The notes under the pieces: generated by a model
The model's database searches: none
What the model was told of the DNA's origin: nothing
What the model saw: only the letters and a program-made list of their open reading frames with translations
Shown here: one piece after another, positions 1 to 7,025 of the stretch
How positions within the stretch are numbered: position 1 is the stretch's first letter
Layout of the letters: each line of letters opens with the position of its first letter
Source of the DNA: a virus
Virus record (IMG/VR): IMGVR_UViG_3300030004_000001
Coordinates: 1 to 64,000 of that record
Length of the DNA: 64,000 nucleotides
Strand: one strand, 5' to 3'
Program-made: the position numbers and the translations under genes

Positions 1-1130
1 CTACTGGTTGTTATTTATTATCTAAATCTTATTATAATTTAACTGGTAATGCTGGTTTAAGATGTCAGACTATTGGAACTGTTAATATGGTACCAGTAGC
101 AAATGAAGTTTATTATTGTGGTCTTGGTATTCCAGTTTCTACCACTACTCCACCAACAGATGGATGTTGGGTCATGTTAACTTCTGGTGGAGTTTATGGT
201 GTTGTAGCTTATAATGGAACGGTTAATAGTATTGGACCAATGCCTGTTGGTCAGACTAGTGTACTTCCCGTACCCGGAGTTAATAATATTTGGACTATTC
301 GAATTCATGATAGAATGGTTTATTTCTTTGTTAATGATATATTATTAGGTTCTATTCCAACTCCGTCAGGTAATGCTTCTCCATTTATGTCTGATGCTTT
401 GCCTGTATTTATTCAACAAATCAATACCGGTACGGTTAGTGGTTCTACATTTTTACAGGTTAAAATTGCGGCAATTAATATAGATCAATTAGATAGTAAT
501 CAGGGAAGGCCGTTTCCCCATATACAAGCCAAAAAAGGTTTAATGGCTTATCAGGGAACCCAAGGTGGAACTATGGGTTCTACCGCTTTATATTCTAATA
601 GTTTAGTGGCTGCTGCTGGTGCTGCTATGACCAATACTGCGGTTGGACCAGGAACTGGTTTAGGTGGACAATTTTCATGGCTTCCGACATTAGCCATTGG
701 AACTGATGGTATTCTTTGCTCTTATCAGGTTCCTACTGGTGGTGTCAACCAAACCCCTCGTACATTAATCATAACCGGCGTACGTATTCAATCTATAGTA
801 ACTACAGCTCTTACTGGTGGTCCGGTATATGAACTTTATTCGTTAGCTTATGGTCATACAGCGGCTTCATTGGCTACTGCCGAATCTGCTTCTTTTACTA
901 CAGCTAGCACTAAGGCGCCAAGACGTATTGTGCTTGGTTTAGAATCATTTCCAGTTACCTCAGCGGTTGGTCAGGTTTCTGCCACTAACTGTCCGGTTGT
1001 AATGCAATTCATATCTCCAGTAATTGTAAATCCAGGTGAGTTTGTAGCTATTGCTGCTAAGAATATTGGAACCGTAACAACTACTGGAGCTATTTTAACG
1101 TTAGTAACTTTTGATGCATATTGGGAGTAA
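1..1130 (+). CDS. Virion structural protein, 5' end outside window
   Basis: The reading frame is open from nucleotide 3 at the left edge, so the gene starts outside the window; the first visible ATG (87) is probably internal. The visible part is rich in Gly, Thr, Ser and Val, with beta-strand-like alternation and no catalytic motif. A segment with FFVNDILLGS resembles lectin or carbohydrate-binding jelly-roll strands (inference only). It ends two bases before a small gene and leads the fibre block, so a capsid-decoration or tail surface role is likely. I do not recognise the family. Confidence 0.7.
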   Translation, partial: TGCYLLSKSYYNLTGNAGLRCQTIGTVNMVPVANEVYYCGLGIPVSTTTPPTDGCWVMLTSGGVYGVVAYNGTVNSIGPMPVGQTSVLPVPGVNNIWTIRIHDRMVYFFVNDILLGSIPTPSGNASPFMSDALPVFIQQINTGTVSGSTFLQVKIAAINIDQLDSNQGRPFPHIQAKKGLMAYQGTQGGTMGSTALYSNSLVAAAGAAMTNTAVGPGTGLGGQFSWLPTLAIGTDGILCSYQVPTGGVNQTPRTLIITGVRIQSIVTTALTGGPVYELYSLAYGHTAASLATAESASFTTASTKAPRRIVLGLESFPVTSAVGQVSATNCPVVMQFISPVIVNPGEFVAIAAKNIGTVTTTGAILTLVTFDAYWE

Positions 1131-1132
1131 TA

Positions 1133-1285
1133 ATGAAAATTGTTAAGTTAGCAGCTTTTGGTTTTACTAAACTCAAAAACGTAGAAGCGGTAAAGGGTGT
1201 AATAGGTAAAAAAATAGAACCTTCTAAGATAATTCCCTTAGCAGATAAACTTAAATTTGCTATGAAAGATATTGGAAAGTGTTAG
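1133..1285 (+). CDS. Small protein with N-terminal KIVKLAA motif (50 aa)
   Basis: A 50-residue ORF starting MKIVKLAAFG, two bases after the previous stop, with GGGAG 8 bases upstream of its ATG inside the end of the upstream gene. It is basic and has no membrane segment. Its first residues match those of five other small proteins in the window (3152, 3323, 4502, 19756, 23267), which is the main reason to believe it is real. Function unknown. Confidence 0.6.
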   Translation: MKIVKLAAFGFTKLKNVEAVKGVIGKKIEPSKIIPLADKLKFAMKDIGKC

Positions 1286-1366
1286 AAGACGACCAATATC
1301 CAGTTCATGAATATTATGATTTTGGGGAAGATGAAGAGTTTTTGATTATTTTGAGAATATTAATAG

Positions 1367-2515
1367 ATGCAAATCAAACCCCTATATCGTGACCCGGCAA
1401 CCGGCTACCTCGTAGAAGCACAGCCGGGCGACTCATTGAATATAGCTTCCGTGGCCGTATTCAATGAATATATAGCCCTATTACAGAACACCACGACGAA
1501 CACATGCTGCGCAATTGTAGACTATACAGCTATTCCTATCACGTCCAATAATATACCTTCTAATATTTTAAGAACATCACCTAGTATTGATTGTGTAATA
1601 TTAGAATCAGGTAATGAAGGCGATACTGTATTAATTGCCGCAACGCATGGAAAAGTTTATACTACACCAACAAGTTTAACTTATACAACTAGTGATACTT
1701 TATATTTAGGAAAAGATGGTTTACTAACCACAATCTCTCCATCATTATCAAATGGAGATCATTGGTTAGTTAGAATAGGAAGAATAGTAAACCATTTTCA
1801 ATTTATATTCGATCCTCAACCTCCAGTAGATTTAACTTCGGGTGGTGGATATACTGGAGATATTCCAACTCTTTCAGCAAATAAATGGTTATGGAATGAT
1901 GGAAATGCCTTATTTTGGAAATCAATAAAAGCTTCTGATATTGCAGCCAATGCAGCAATTGCATCATTTAATATATCTAATTCAAGTTTAGAAGTTGGTC
2001 AATCTATAAATACACCATCATTTACTGCTTCTTATAATGAAACGCCTACTTCCTGTACATTAAAAGATAATATAAATAATATAGTACAGACTCTTACTAA
2101 TGTAAATTCTTTTAATTCTAATTATAACTTTATTGAAAGTTCGCCAGGATCAGTCTCATTTACCCTGGATGCTGTAATGTCTAGTGAGTCTACCGCTAGT
2201 GTTAATTTAAATTGGTATTACAGATTATATTATGGCACAGCAATTAGTTTGACAACACCGTCTAGTTTGAGTTATAATAAACTTAGTTCAGGATTTGCAG
2301 GAACGTTTAATGTAAATGCTGGAACTGGAGAATATATTTATATAAGTTTCCCTTCAAGTTTTGGAACTCCTACGTTTTATGTTGGTGGATTCGAAGGGGG
2401 AATAAGTTTTTTGGAAACAGTTAGTTTTATTAACGCTTATGGAATAACAACTAATTATGATATTTATAAATCAGATAATGCTTCTCTCGGATCTACGACT
2501 GTCGTAGTATCCTAA
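1367..2515 (+). CDS. Tail fibre / receptor-binding-type protein (382 aa)
   Basis: The ATG at 1367 directly follows an in-frame stop, so it is the first possible start. The N-terminus (about 1-150) looks like a fibre attachment part; the middle is Ser/Asn/Thr-rich beta sequence. The last ~100 residues (FYVGGFEGG, then a Tyr/Thr-rich stretch ending STTVVVS) resemble C-terminal domains seen on many phage fibres. The first ~150 nt use C- and G-ending codons unlike the AT-rich rest, suggesting a recombined N-terminal module. Role: virion surface, probably host attachment. Confidence 0.6.
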   Translation: MQIKPLYRDPATGYLVEAQPGDSLNIASVAVFNEYIALLQNTTTNTCCAIVDYTAIPITSNNIPSNILRTSPSIDCVILESGNEGDTVLIAATHGKVYTTPTSLTYTTSDTLYLGKDGLLTTISPSLSNGDHWLVRIGRIVNHFQFIFDPQPPVDLTSGGGYTGDIPTLSANKWLWNDGNALFWKSIKASDIAANAAIASFNISNSSLEVGQSINTPSFTASYNETPTSCTLKDNINNIVQTLTNVNSFNSNYNFIESSPGSVSFTLDAVMSSESTASVNLNWYYRLYYGTAISLTTPSSLSYNKLSSGFAGTFNVNAGTGEYIYISFPSSFGTPTFYVGGFEGGISFLETVSFINAYGITTNYDIYKSDNASLGSTTVVVS

Positions 2516-2533
2516 TTCCTAAAAGGAGATTTT

Positions 2534-2671
2534 ATGTGGTATGTAGTTAGTGCTTTAGCTGGCGTGGTGGTTGGTGCTGCTGGTTATCACATAGTAGCTA
2601 GTAAAATTGGAGCTAAAATTACCGAACTCTCCACCAAGTTTGAAGAAATCATAGCAATTATTAAAAAATGA
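2534..2671 (+). CDS. Small single-pass membrane protein (45 aa)
   Basis: Strong SD (AAAAGGAG) lies 6 bases before the ATG. Residues 2-22 form one hydrophobic, Gly/Ala-rich membrane helix; the rest is an amphipathic helix rich in Lys and Glu. Its stop overlaps the next start (ATGA). Size, topology and closeness to an M15 peptidase fit a holin or spanin-like lysis accessory, but a small virion membrane protein is equally possible. Confidence 0.65.
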   Translation: MWYVVSALAGVVVGAAGYHIVASKIGAKITELSTKFEEIIAIIKK

Positions 2672-3018
2672 TCTGGCCAAAATCTATTCTTATTCATAAG
2701 GATGTATGGCTCCCAACAAATAATATTAATTGGGAAAATAGAAAAGATTCTGACTTTAATCATTGTAGTTATTGTGGAAGTATCTCTCCAGAAGACTTTT
2801 ACAATCTTTTAAAAGATGATAGCAATTTAGTAGAGTTAGCAGATCAAAAATATGGTTTTCCACATAAATTTTATATTTATTTGTTAAATGGTCAAATGTT
2901 TAAATTCTATACTAGACATTTTGTAGATATAGTAGATAAAAAAACTGTTGATACTATATTAGATTTAATTAAAGAAAAGTTACATATTAACTTAATGTCA
3001 CATTTGGATGTTATGTAA
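2668..3018 (+). CDS. Hypothetical protein with one CxxC pair (116 aa)
   Basis: Translationally coupled to the preceding gene (ATGA overlap) and to the next one (TAATG). It starts MIWPKSILIH and has HCSYCGS near residue 32, too few cysteines for a full zinc site unless it dimerises or uses nearby His. The rest is alpha/beta with many aromatic residues (FYIYLL, FKFYTRHF). No function can be assigned; it sits in a string of small genes next to the M15 peptidase. Confidence 0.6.
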   Translation: MIWPKSILIHKDVWLPTNNINWENRKDSDFNHCSYCGSISPEDFYNLLKDDSNLVELADQKYGFPHKFYIYLLNGQMFKFYTRHFVDIVDKKTVDTILDLIKEKLHINLMSHLDVM

Positions 3019-3161
3019 TGGATTCTTTTCAAGTAGATATGAGTAAGTTTTATCAGGATCTTTTGGATTCTCAAAAGCCAGCAGATCCTGAATACATAAA
3101 AGCTTTATGGAAAAATATTTGGGATTTGTATTCATATTCGGATGAAAAGAAATGGGTTTAG
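3018..3161 (+). CDS. Small acidic protein (47 aa)
   Basis: The ATG overlaps the previous stop (TAATG) and the stop overlaps the next start (ATGGGTTTAG). The product starts MDSFQVDMSKFY and is helical and acidic with several Trp/Tyr residues. Tight coupling on both sides is the main evidence that it is translated. Unknown function. Confidence 0.55.
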   Translation: MDSFQVDMSKFYQDLLDSQKPADPEYIKALWKNIWDLYSYSDEKKWV

Positions 3162-3529
3162 TTAAATTATCAGCATCATGGGAATTAACCCAATCTCAGA
3201 TTCCAATTTGGAATACTGAAGTAGTTGATTTGGGTCGTGCCGCTGATGCTCCACAAGCTAATATAGAACGAACTAATGTAGATTTACGTCAAAAGAGTAT
3301 TTGGCCTAAAAAGGATTTAATAATGAAGAAAGGAATAATTAAATTAGCTGCAAGTTCTTTTGGAGATATAAAACCTTCTCATAAAGGAATGTTACATAAA
3401 GCTTTAAATATTCCTGAAGATGAAAAGATTCCAGAAGAAAAACTATTAGAAGCTAAAAATTCAAAAGACGCCCATGTGAGGATTATGGCTAATTACGCTT
3501 TAAATGCTAGGTATAGAGGAAAGAAATAA
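3152..3529 (+). CDS. Protein with GLVKLSA N-terminus and phage small-helical C-terminal domain (125 aa)
   Basis: Starts MGLVKLSASWE, one member of the shared N-terminal motif set. At residue 58 (nt 3323) a second methionine opens a second copy of the motif, MKKGIIKLAAS, preceded by an SD-like AAAAGGA 8 bases upstream, so a shorter 68-aa product may also be made from the same frame. The C-terminal ~45 residues (HKALNIPEDEKIPEEKL, then Lys/Ala-rich helix) match a small domain common in phage structural regions. It is either a fusion of two small genes or a gene with an internal start. Confidence 0.6.
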   Translation: MGLVKLSASWELTQSQIPIWNTEVVDLGRAADAPQANIERTNVDLRQKSIWPKKDLIMKKGIIKLAASSFGDIKPSHKGMLHKALNIPEDEKIPEEKLLEAKNSKDAHVRIMANYALNARYRGKK

Positions 3530-3975
3530 TGACCACTCAGATCACTCCACATTTTACAAAGGAATGTTTAGAGTTTAGCGAAACTGCTAATGAACATCAT
3601 ATTGATAATAGTATTCCAGATAGTCTTTATCCTAAAGCTCAACGTCTTTGCCAGGAAATGGAAGATGTGCGAACTCTTTTGAGTGAGTATTATAAAGAAG
3701 ATACTCCAATTTTTACAAATTCGGGATATCGTTGTCCTGAAGTCAATACTTTAACTCATGGTCAGCCCACTTCTCAACATATGGCTCTTGAGGCTATGGA
3801 TTTTCATACATCTCATCCTCCTATTGATGATTGGAATATTATTAAAGCATCTAAACTTCCATATGATCAACTTATTTTAGAGCATGATAGTGCTGGTCAT
3901 ATTTGGACTCATTATTCAGTATCTAGACCAAATCAGAATGCTCGTCATATGGCATTCACGTTAGAAAAGAAATGA
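3529..3975 (+). CDS. Peptidase M15-family (endolysin or virion peptidoglycan hydrolase, 148 aa)
   Basis: M15-type zinc peptidases cleave D-Ala-containing or L-Ala-D-Glu peptide bonds in peptidoglycan. Visible are SGYRCPEVN at ~65-73, a zinc-ligand block SQHMALEAMDF at ~83-93 (H and D ligands) and the distal HIWTHYS at ~126-132 carrying the last histidine. Length is that of a bare catalytic domain with no cell-wall-binding part or signal peptide. TAATG coupling to the gene before it and ATGA overlap with the membrane protein after it suggest a lysis-like cassette, though its place among fibre genes leaves a tail-tip enzyme possible. Confidence 0.75.
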   Translation: MTTQITPHFTKECLEFSETANEHHIDNSIPDSLYPKAQRLCQEMEDVRTLLSEYYKEDTPIFTNSGYRCPEVNTLTHGQPTSQHMALEAMDFHTSHPPIDDWNIIKASKLPYDQLILEHDSAGHIWTHYSVSRPNQNARHMAFTLEKK

Positions 3976-4145
3976 TTATAATATATATAAGTATATTTTT
4001 AATTATTTTATTATTTATCTGTGATAGATATTTCCCAGATAAAAAAGAAGGTAAAGTATTATTTAAAATAAGTGAACCTTATGATATTAAACCTGCAACT
4101 CAAGTAATTTTCAAAATAAGCAATCCAACCTACAAGGAGTCTTAA
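3972..4145 (+). CDS. Small membrane-anchored protein (57 aa)
   Basis: Overlaps the peptidase stop (ATGA) and ends one base before the next ATG. Residues 1-17 are an almost pure Ile/Leu/Phe membrane helix followed by a Lys/Asp-rich tail. The LLFIC sequence is only a poor lipobox, so lipoprotein processing is doubtful. Position after an M15 peptidase suggests a spanin-like partner, by context only. Confidence 0.55.
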   Translation: MIIIYISIFLIILLFICDRYFPDKKEGKVLFKISEPYDIKPATQVIFKISNPTYKES

Positions 4146-4484
4146 ATGACCGCTTTTTCCCTTCCCTTCAATAAACAGGTTTCTGTTACAGCACAGTTTG
4201 AAGATGCCGCTGGAAATCTTAGTCCCGTATCGGGAGTTACTGTAGTTAGTAGCGATATCACTGTATTAACAGTATCTGCACCTTCTGCTGTAGATTCTGT
4301 TTCTGCTGTAACTTTTGTAGTTACTCCAGTTGGTCCTCTTGGTAATGCTACTGTAACAGTAAGTGGAACTAATACTGCTGGAACTGTAATTACTGGAACT
4401 CAGGATTTCACAATTGGTGCTGATGTTGCTACTCAGGTTAAAATTACAGTAGGTGAGCCTACTGCTATTGTGGCAGCTTCTTAA
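4146..4484 (+). CDS. Ig-like (bacterial Big-type) domain protein (112 aa)
   Basis: Excellent SD (AAGGAG, 8 bases before the ATG). The whole product reads as one immunoglobulin-like beta sandwich: alternating Val/Thr strands, an ATVTVSGTNTAG strand pair and a T-rich C-terminus. No membrane segment. Proteins like this often decorate capsids or tails and bind carbohydrate weakly. Fits its position between fibre genes. Confidence 0.7.
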   Translation: MTAFSLPFNKQVSVTAQFEDAAGNLSPVSGVTVVSSDITVLTVSAPSAVDSVSAVTFVVTPVGPLGNATVTVSGTNTAGTVITGTQDFTIGADVATQVKITVGEPTAIVAAS

Positions 4485-4501
4485 ATTAAAGATTTATTAA
4501 A

Positions 4502-4651
4502 ATGAGTTTAATTAAGTTAGCAGCTACTATAGCAAATAAAGAAGCTCTTAAGAAGACTAAGAAATACCTTCTTAATGGACTTGCTCTTACTGGTGTAGGA
4601 ACTGGTTTGTATGGAGATGCTTTATTGCTTAAGAAGATGCTAAAGAAATAA
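4502..4651 (+). CDS. Small protein with SLIKLAA N-terminus and a membrane helix (49 aa)
   Basis: Starts MSLIKLAAT, another member of the shared motif set, then a Lys-rich stretch and a Gly/Leu-rich hydrophobic segment (residues ~27-43) that could span a membrane, ending in Lys. Four bases separate it from the next gene. Function unknown. Confidence 0.55.
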   Translation: MSLIKLAATIANKEALKKTKKYLLNGLALTGVGTGLYGDALLLKKMLKK

Positions 4652-4655
4652 TATA

Positions 4656-5360
4656 ATGTCAATTGAAATTATTGCAGAATTAGTTGCAAAAAATGGTGCA
4701 TCTTTTGCCCTCATGGATGATAACAACATCCGTGGGGGTTTTAGATGTGTAACTAATTTAACTGAACGTAATTCGATTTCATCCGATAAATTAAAATACG
4801 GAATGAAAGTTTTCGTACAAAGTACAGATTTAGTATATCAATTACAGTCAGATTTAATTACTTGGATAGTAGATACAGCACTAAGCCAGTCATTGCAATC
4901 TGCCTATAATAATGGGAACACAATCCAATTAGTAAATGGTAGTCCTTTTATTATTACAGATGGTACAAATAATATACTAACAGTTTCAAATGATGATATA
5001 ATAAATTTTAACACTACGTTATGTGGACAAAACTATACATCTAATATTACAATTAACGTTGCAACTAATTCTAGTAATATTATTGTTGACACTTCAGATA
5101 AAACTACTTATAGAGCTATTCAATATTTTTACACCATTAGTAATTCAGATGCATCAGGATATGAAACTGGACAGCTTTTTTTAATTCAAGATGGACTTAA
5201 TTCAAGTCTATATGCTATACTCGGTAACAGTATAGGACTGGCAACTGGATCACAATTCTCTTCAATTATTTCAGGAAATAATCTTAATTTAATGGTAACT
5301 ACTGATAATTCTGGTGAGTTTTCTCGAATAGTTCATTTATTTAAAGTAGCTTTAATTTAA
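4656..5360 (+). CDS. Fibre/adaptor protein with phage tail N-terminal module (234 aa)
   Basis: Residues ~25-65 contain GFRCVTNLTERNSI, then GMKVFVQSTDLVYQL, a module found at the start of many phage fibre proteins in which a parameter-like beta unit is followed by a fibre shaft. The remainder is Asn/Ser/Thr-rich beta sequence without a chaperone or enzyme motif. Located directly before a long fibre gene (8-bp gap). Likely a short fibre or adaptor. Confidence 0.6.
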   Translation: MSIEIIAELVAKNGASFALMDDNNIRGGFRCVTNLTERNSISSDKLKYGMKVFVQSTDLVYQLQSDLITWIVDTALSQSLQSAYNNGNTIQLVNGSPFIITDGTNNILTVSNDDIINFNTTLCGQNYTSNITINVATNSSNIIVDTSDKTTYRAIQYFYTISNSDASGYETGQLFLIQDGLNSSLYAILGNSIGLATGSQFSSIISGNNLNLMVTTDNSGEFSRIVHLFKVALI

Positions 5361-5368
5361 GGTAGAAT

Positions 5369-6961
5369 ATGTCCAAAATTATATTACCATTGAATCAAAC
5401 TCATACCATTACTGTAAATAATGGTACTGTAAGATCATTTTTATTTAATGCTGATGGAACTGCTACTATTCCAGGCAATGTTAATCTTGGTAATACTACA
5501 AATGGTTATCATGTAATTTTAAATACAGCAAATATAACTACTTCTGATAAAACTTTTACATTTAATAATAGAAGTGGAACGTTAGCTTTAGAAGATAATA
5601 CCTCTTTAATTAATATGTTACCACCATTAACTGGTAATAGTGGTAAATTCTTATCTACTGATGGATCTACTGTATTTTGGGGATCTGCCGCTGCTGGTGG
5701 ATTAACTACTTTAAATGGTATTGGTACTTCTACTTATAGTGCTCAAACATTTGCTATTGGAACTTCTGGAACTTCGCCAGCTTGGGTAAGTATTTCTAAT
5801 AATACCAATACTCATACTCTTAATATTCCAATGGCCTCAACCGCTTCTGTTACGGCTGGTTTATTAAGTAATACAGATTACGGAAATATTCCTTTTGAAA
5901 ATACTTCCAATACTTTTGCTGGAACTCAGACTTTTACTAATGCTCCAATTATTACTACTCCATCCACAGCCTCTAACGCAGTTGCTACTTATGGACAATT
6001 ACAAACTGCTCAAGCTGGCTTATCTATTCGTCCTCCAGTTGCGGCAATAGATACAGTAGATACCACATTACCAACTAGTAACCCAGTAGTAGATACTTAT
6101 TCGGTGGCTCTTGGTGATCGTATCTTATTTACGGCATTAAGTTCTGGAAACAATGAAGTTTATGTTGCTGGTGGAACACTTTCATCAATGACATGGACTT
6201 TAGCTACTGATGGACAAGCTGGTACCGGTTTACCTAGTAAGGGTGATATTTTATTTATCAAGAATGGTACGGTTCATTCTAATCAACAGTATGCATACGA
6301 AGGAACTAACTGGGTTCAATACAGTGCCGCCCAACCCTGGACTTTCTCTACTGGCTTAAGTGTAGTAGGACAAACAGTAACTGTATCTTTCGGAACAACC
6401 TCTACTACAGCTTGCGTAGGTAATGATTCCAGATTATCTGATTCTAGAACTCCATTAGCACATACTTTAGATGGTGCATTACATACAATTAGTGGTAAAA
6501 CTGCCGGCCAAGTTATGTTGGCTACTTCGGCAACTACTTTTGGTTTTACTACTATTAGTGGTGATTTAGGAATTTCCGCTACTGGCGTAGCAACTATTTC
6601 TACTATTAATAGTATAGCTCTTAGCGATGTTGGTTTACAGCAAAATATAGCTACTTTAGCTGATAACACCAGTACGGCATCATTAGTAACTGGATGTTCT
6701 TGGGCTATCGCAAGTTATAGAACTATTAGAATTTCTTTTAGTATTACTAGAGGTTCTGGAAATTATAGTACGGGATATATAGTATTATTACATGATGGAA
6801 CAACTCCTAGAGTAACTTATATTGAAGATGATTCTATTGGAACTAATGGAATAACTTTTACCACAGCTATTAATACTGGTAATATTCAATTATTATATAC
6901 CACTACATCTACTGGTAGTTCGGCTACTATTAGATTCAGAACTGAAACATTTGCAATATAA
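5369..6961 (+). CDS. Long tail fibre protein (530 aa)
   Basis: Low-complexity Gly/Ser/Thr/Asn beta-strand repeats typical of fibre shafts. Around residues 55-75 is a repeat of the form DKTFTFNNRSGTLAL, and the next gene has the matching DRTYTLPDKSGTVAM, a hallmark of phage fibre head modules. Residues ~230-320 form a knob-like block also found in fibres (GDRILFTALSSG, GDILFIKNG). The last ~90 residues form a separate beta-rich tip, probably the host-contact domain. No catalytic motif. Confidence 0.75.
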   Translation: MSKIILPLNQTHTITVNNGTVRSFLFNADGTATIPGNVNLGNTTNGYHVILNTANITTSDKTFTFNNRSGTLALEDNTSLINMLPPLTGNSGKFLSTDGSTVFWGSAAAGGLTTLNGIGTSTYSAQTFAIGTSGTSPAWVSISNNTNTHTLNIPMASTASVTAGLLSNTDYGNIPFENTSNTFAGTQTFTNAPIITTPSTASNAVATYGQLQTAQAGLSIRPPVAAIDTVDTTLPTSNPVVDTYSVALGDRILFTALSSGNNEVYVAGGTLSSMTWTLATDGQAGTGLPSKGDILFIKNGTVHSNQQYAYEGTNWVQYSAAQPWTFSTGLSVVGQTVTVSFGTTSTTACVGNDSRLSDSRTPLAHTLDGALHTISGKTAGQVMLATSATTFGFTTISGDLGISATGVATISTINSIALSDVGLQQNIATLADNTSTASLVTGCSWAIASYRTIRISFSITRGSGNYSTGYIVLLHDGTTPRVTYIEDDSIGTNGITFTTAINTGNIQLLYTTTSTGSSATIRFRTETFAI

Positions 6962-6976
6962 TACAATCTAAAATAA

Positions 6977-7025
6977 CCATCGTGAATTATTTTTAATAAT
7001 TCACGCTTTCATCTGAAAGCGATGG
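6977..7025 (+). promoter_or_regulatory. Three-way-junction RNA element covering the tailspike start codon
   Basis: Outer stem CCATCG (6977-6982) pairs with CGATGG (7020-7025) and encloses two hairpins: TGAATTATT/AATAATTCA with a TTT loop and CTTTC/GAAAG with an ATCT loop. The ATG at 7022 is inside the outer stem and no SD is visible. This may set translation of the tailspike, or mark an RNA-processing or end site of the fibre transcript. Confidence 0.55.

Noticed and set aside
1279-1392. 37-codon GTG frame bridging two genes
   Set aside because: Acidic and plausible in length, but weak SD and overlaps both neighbours; not enough support.
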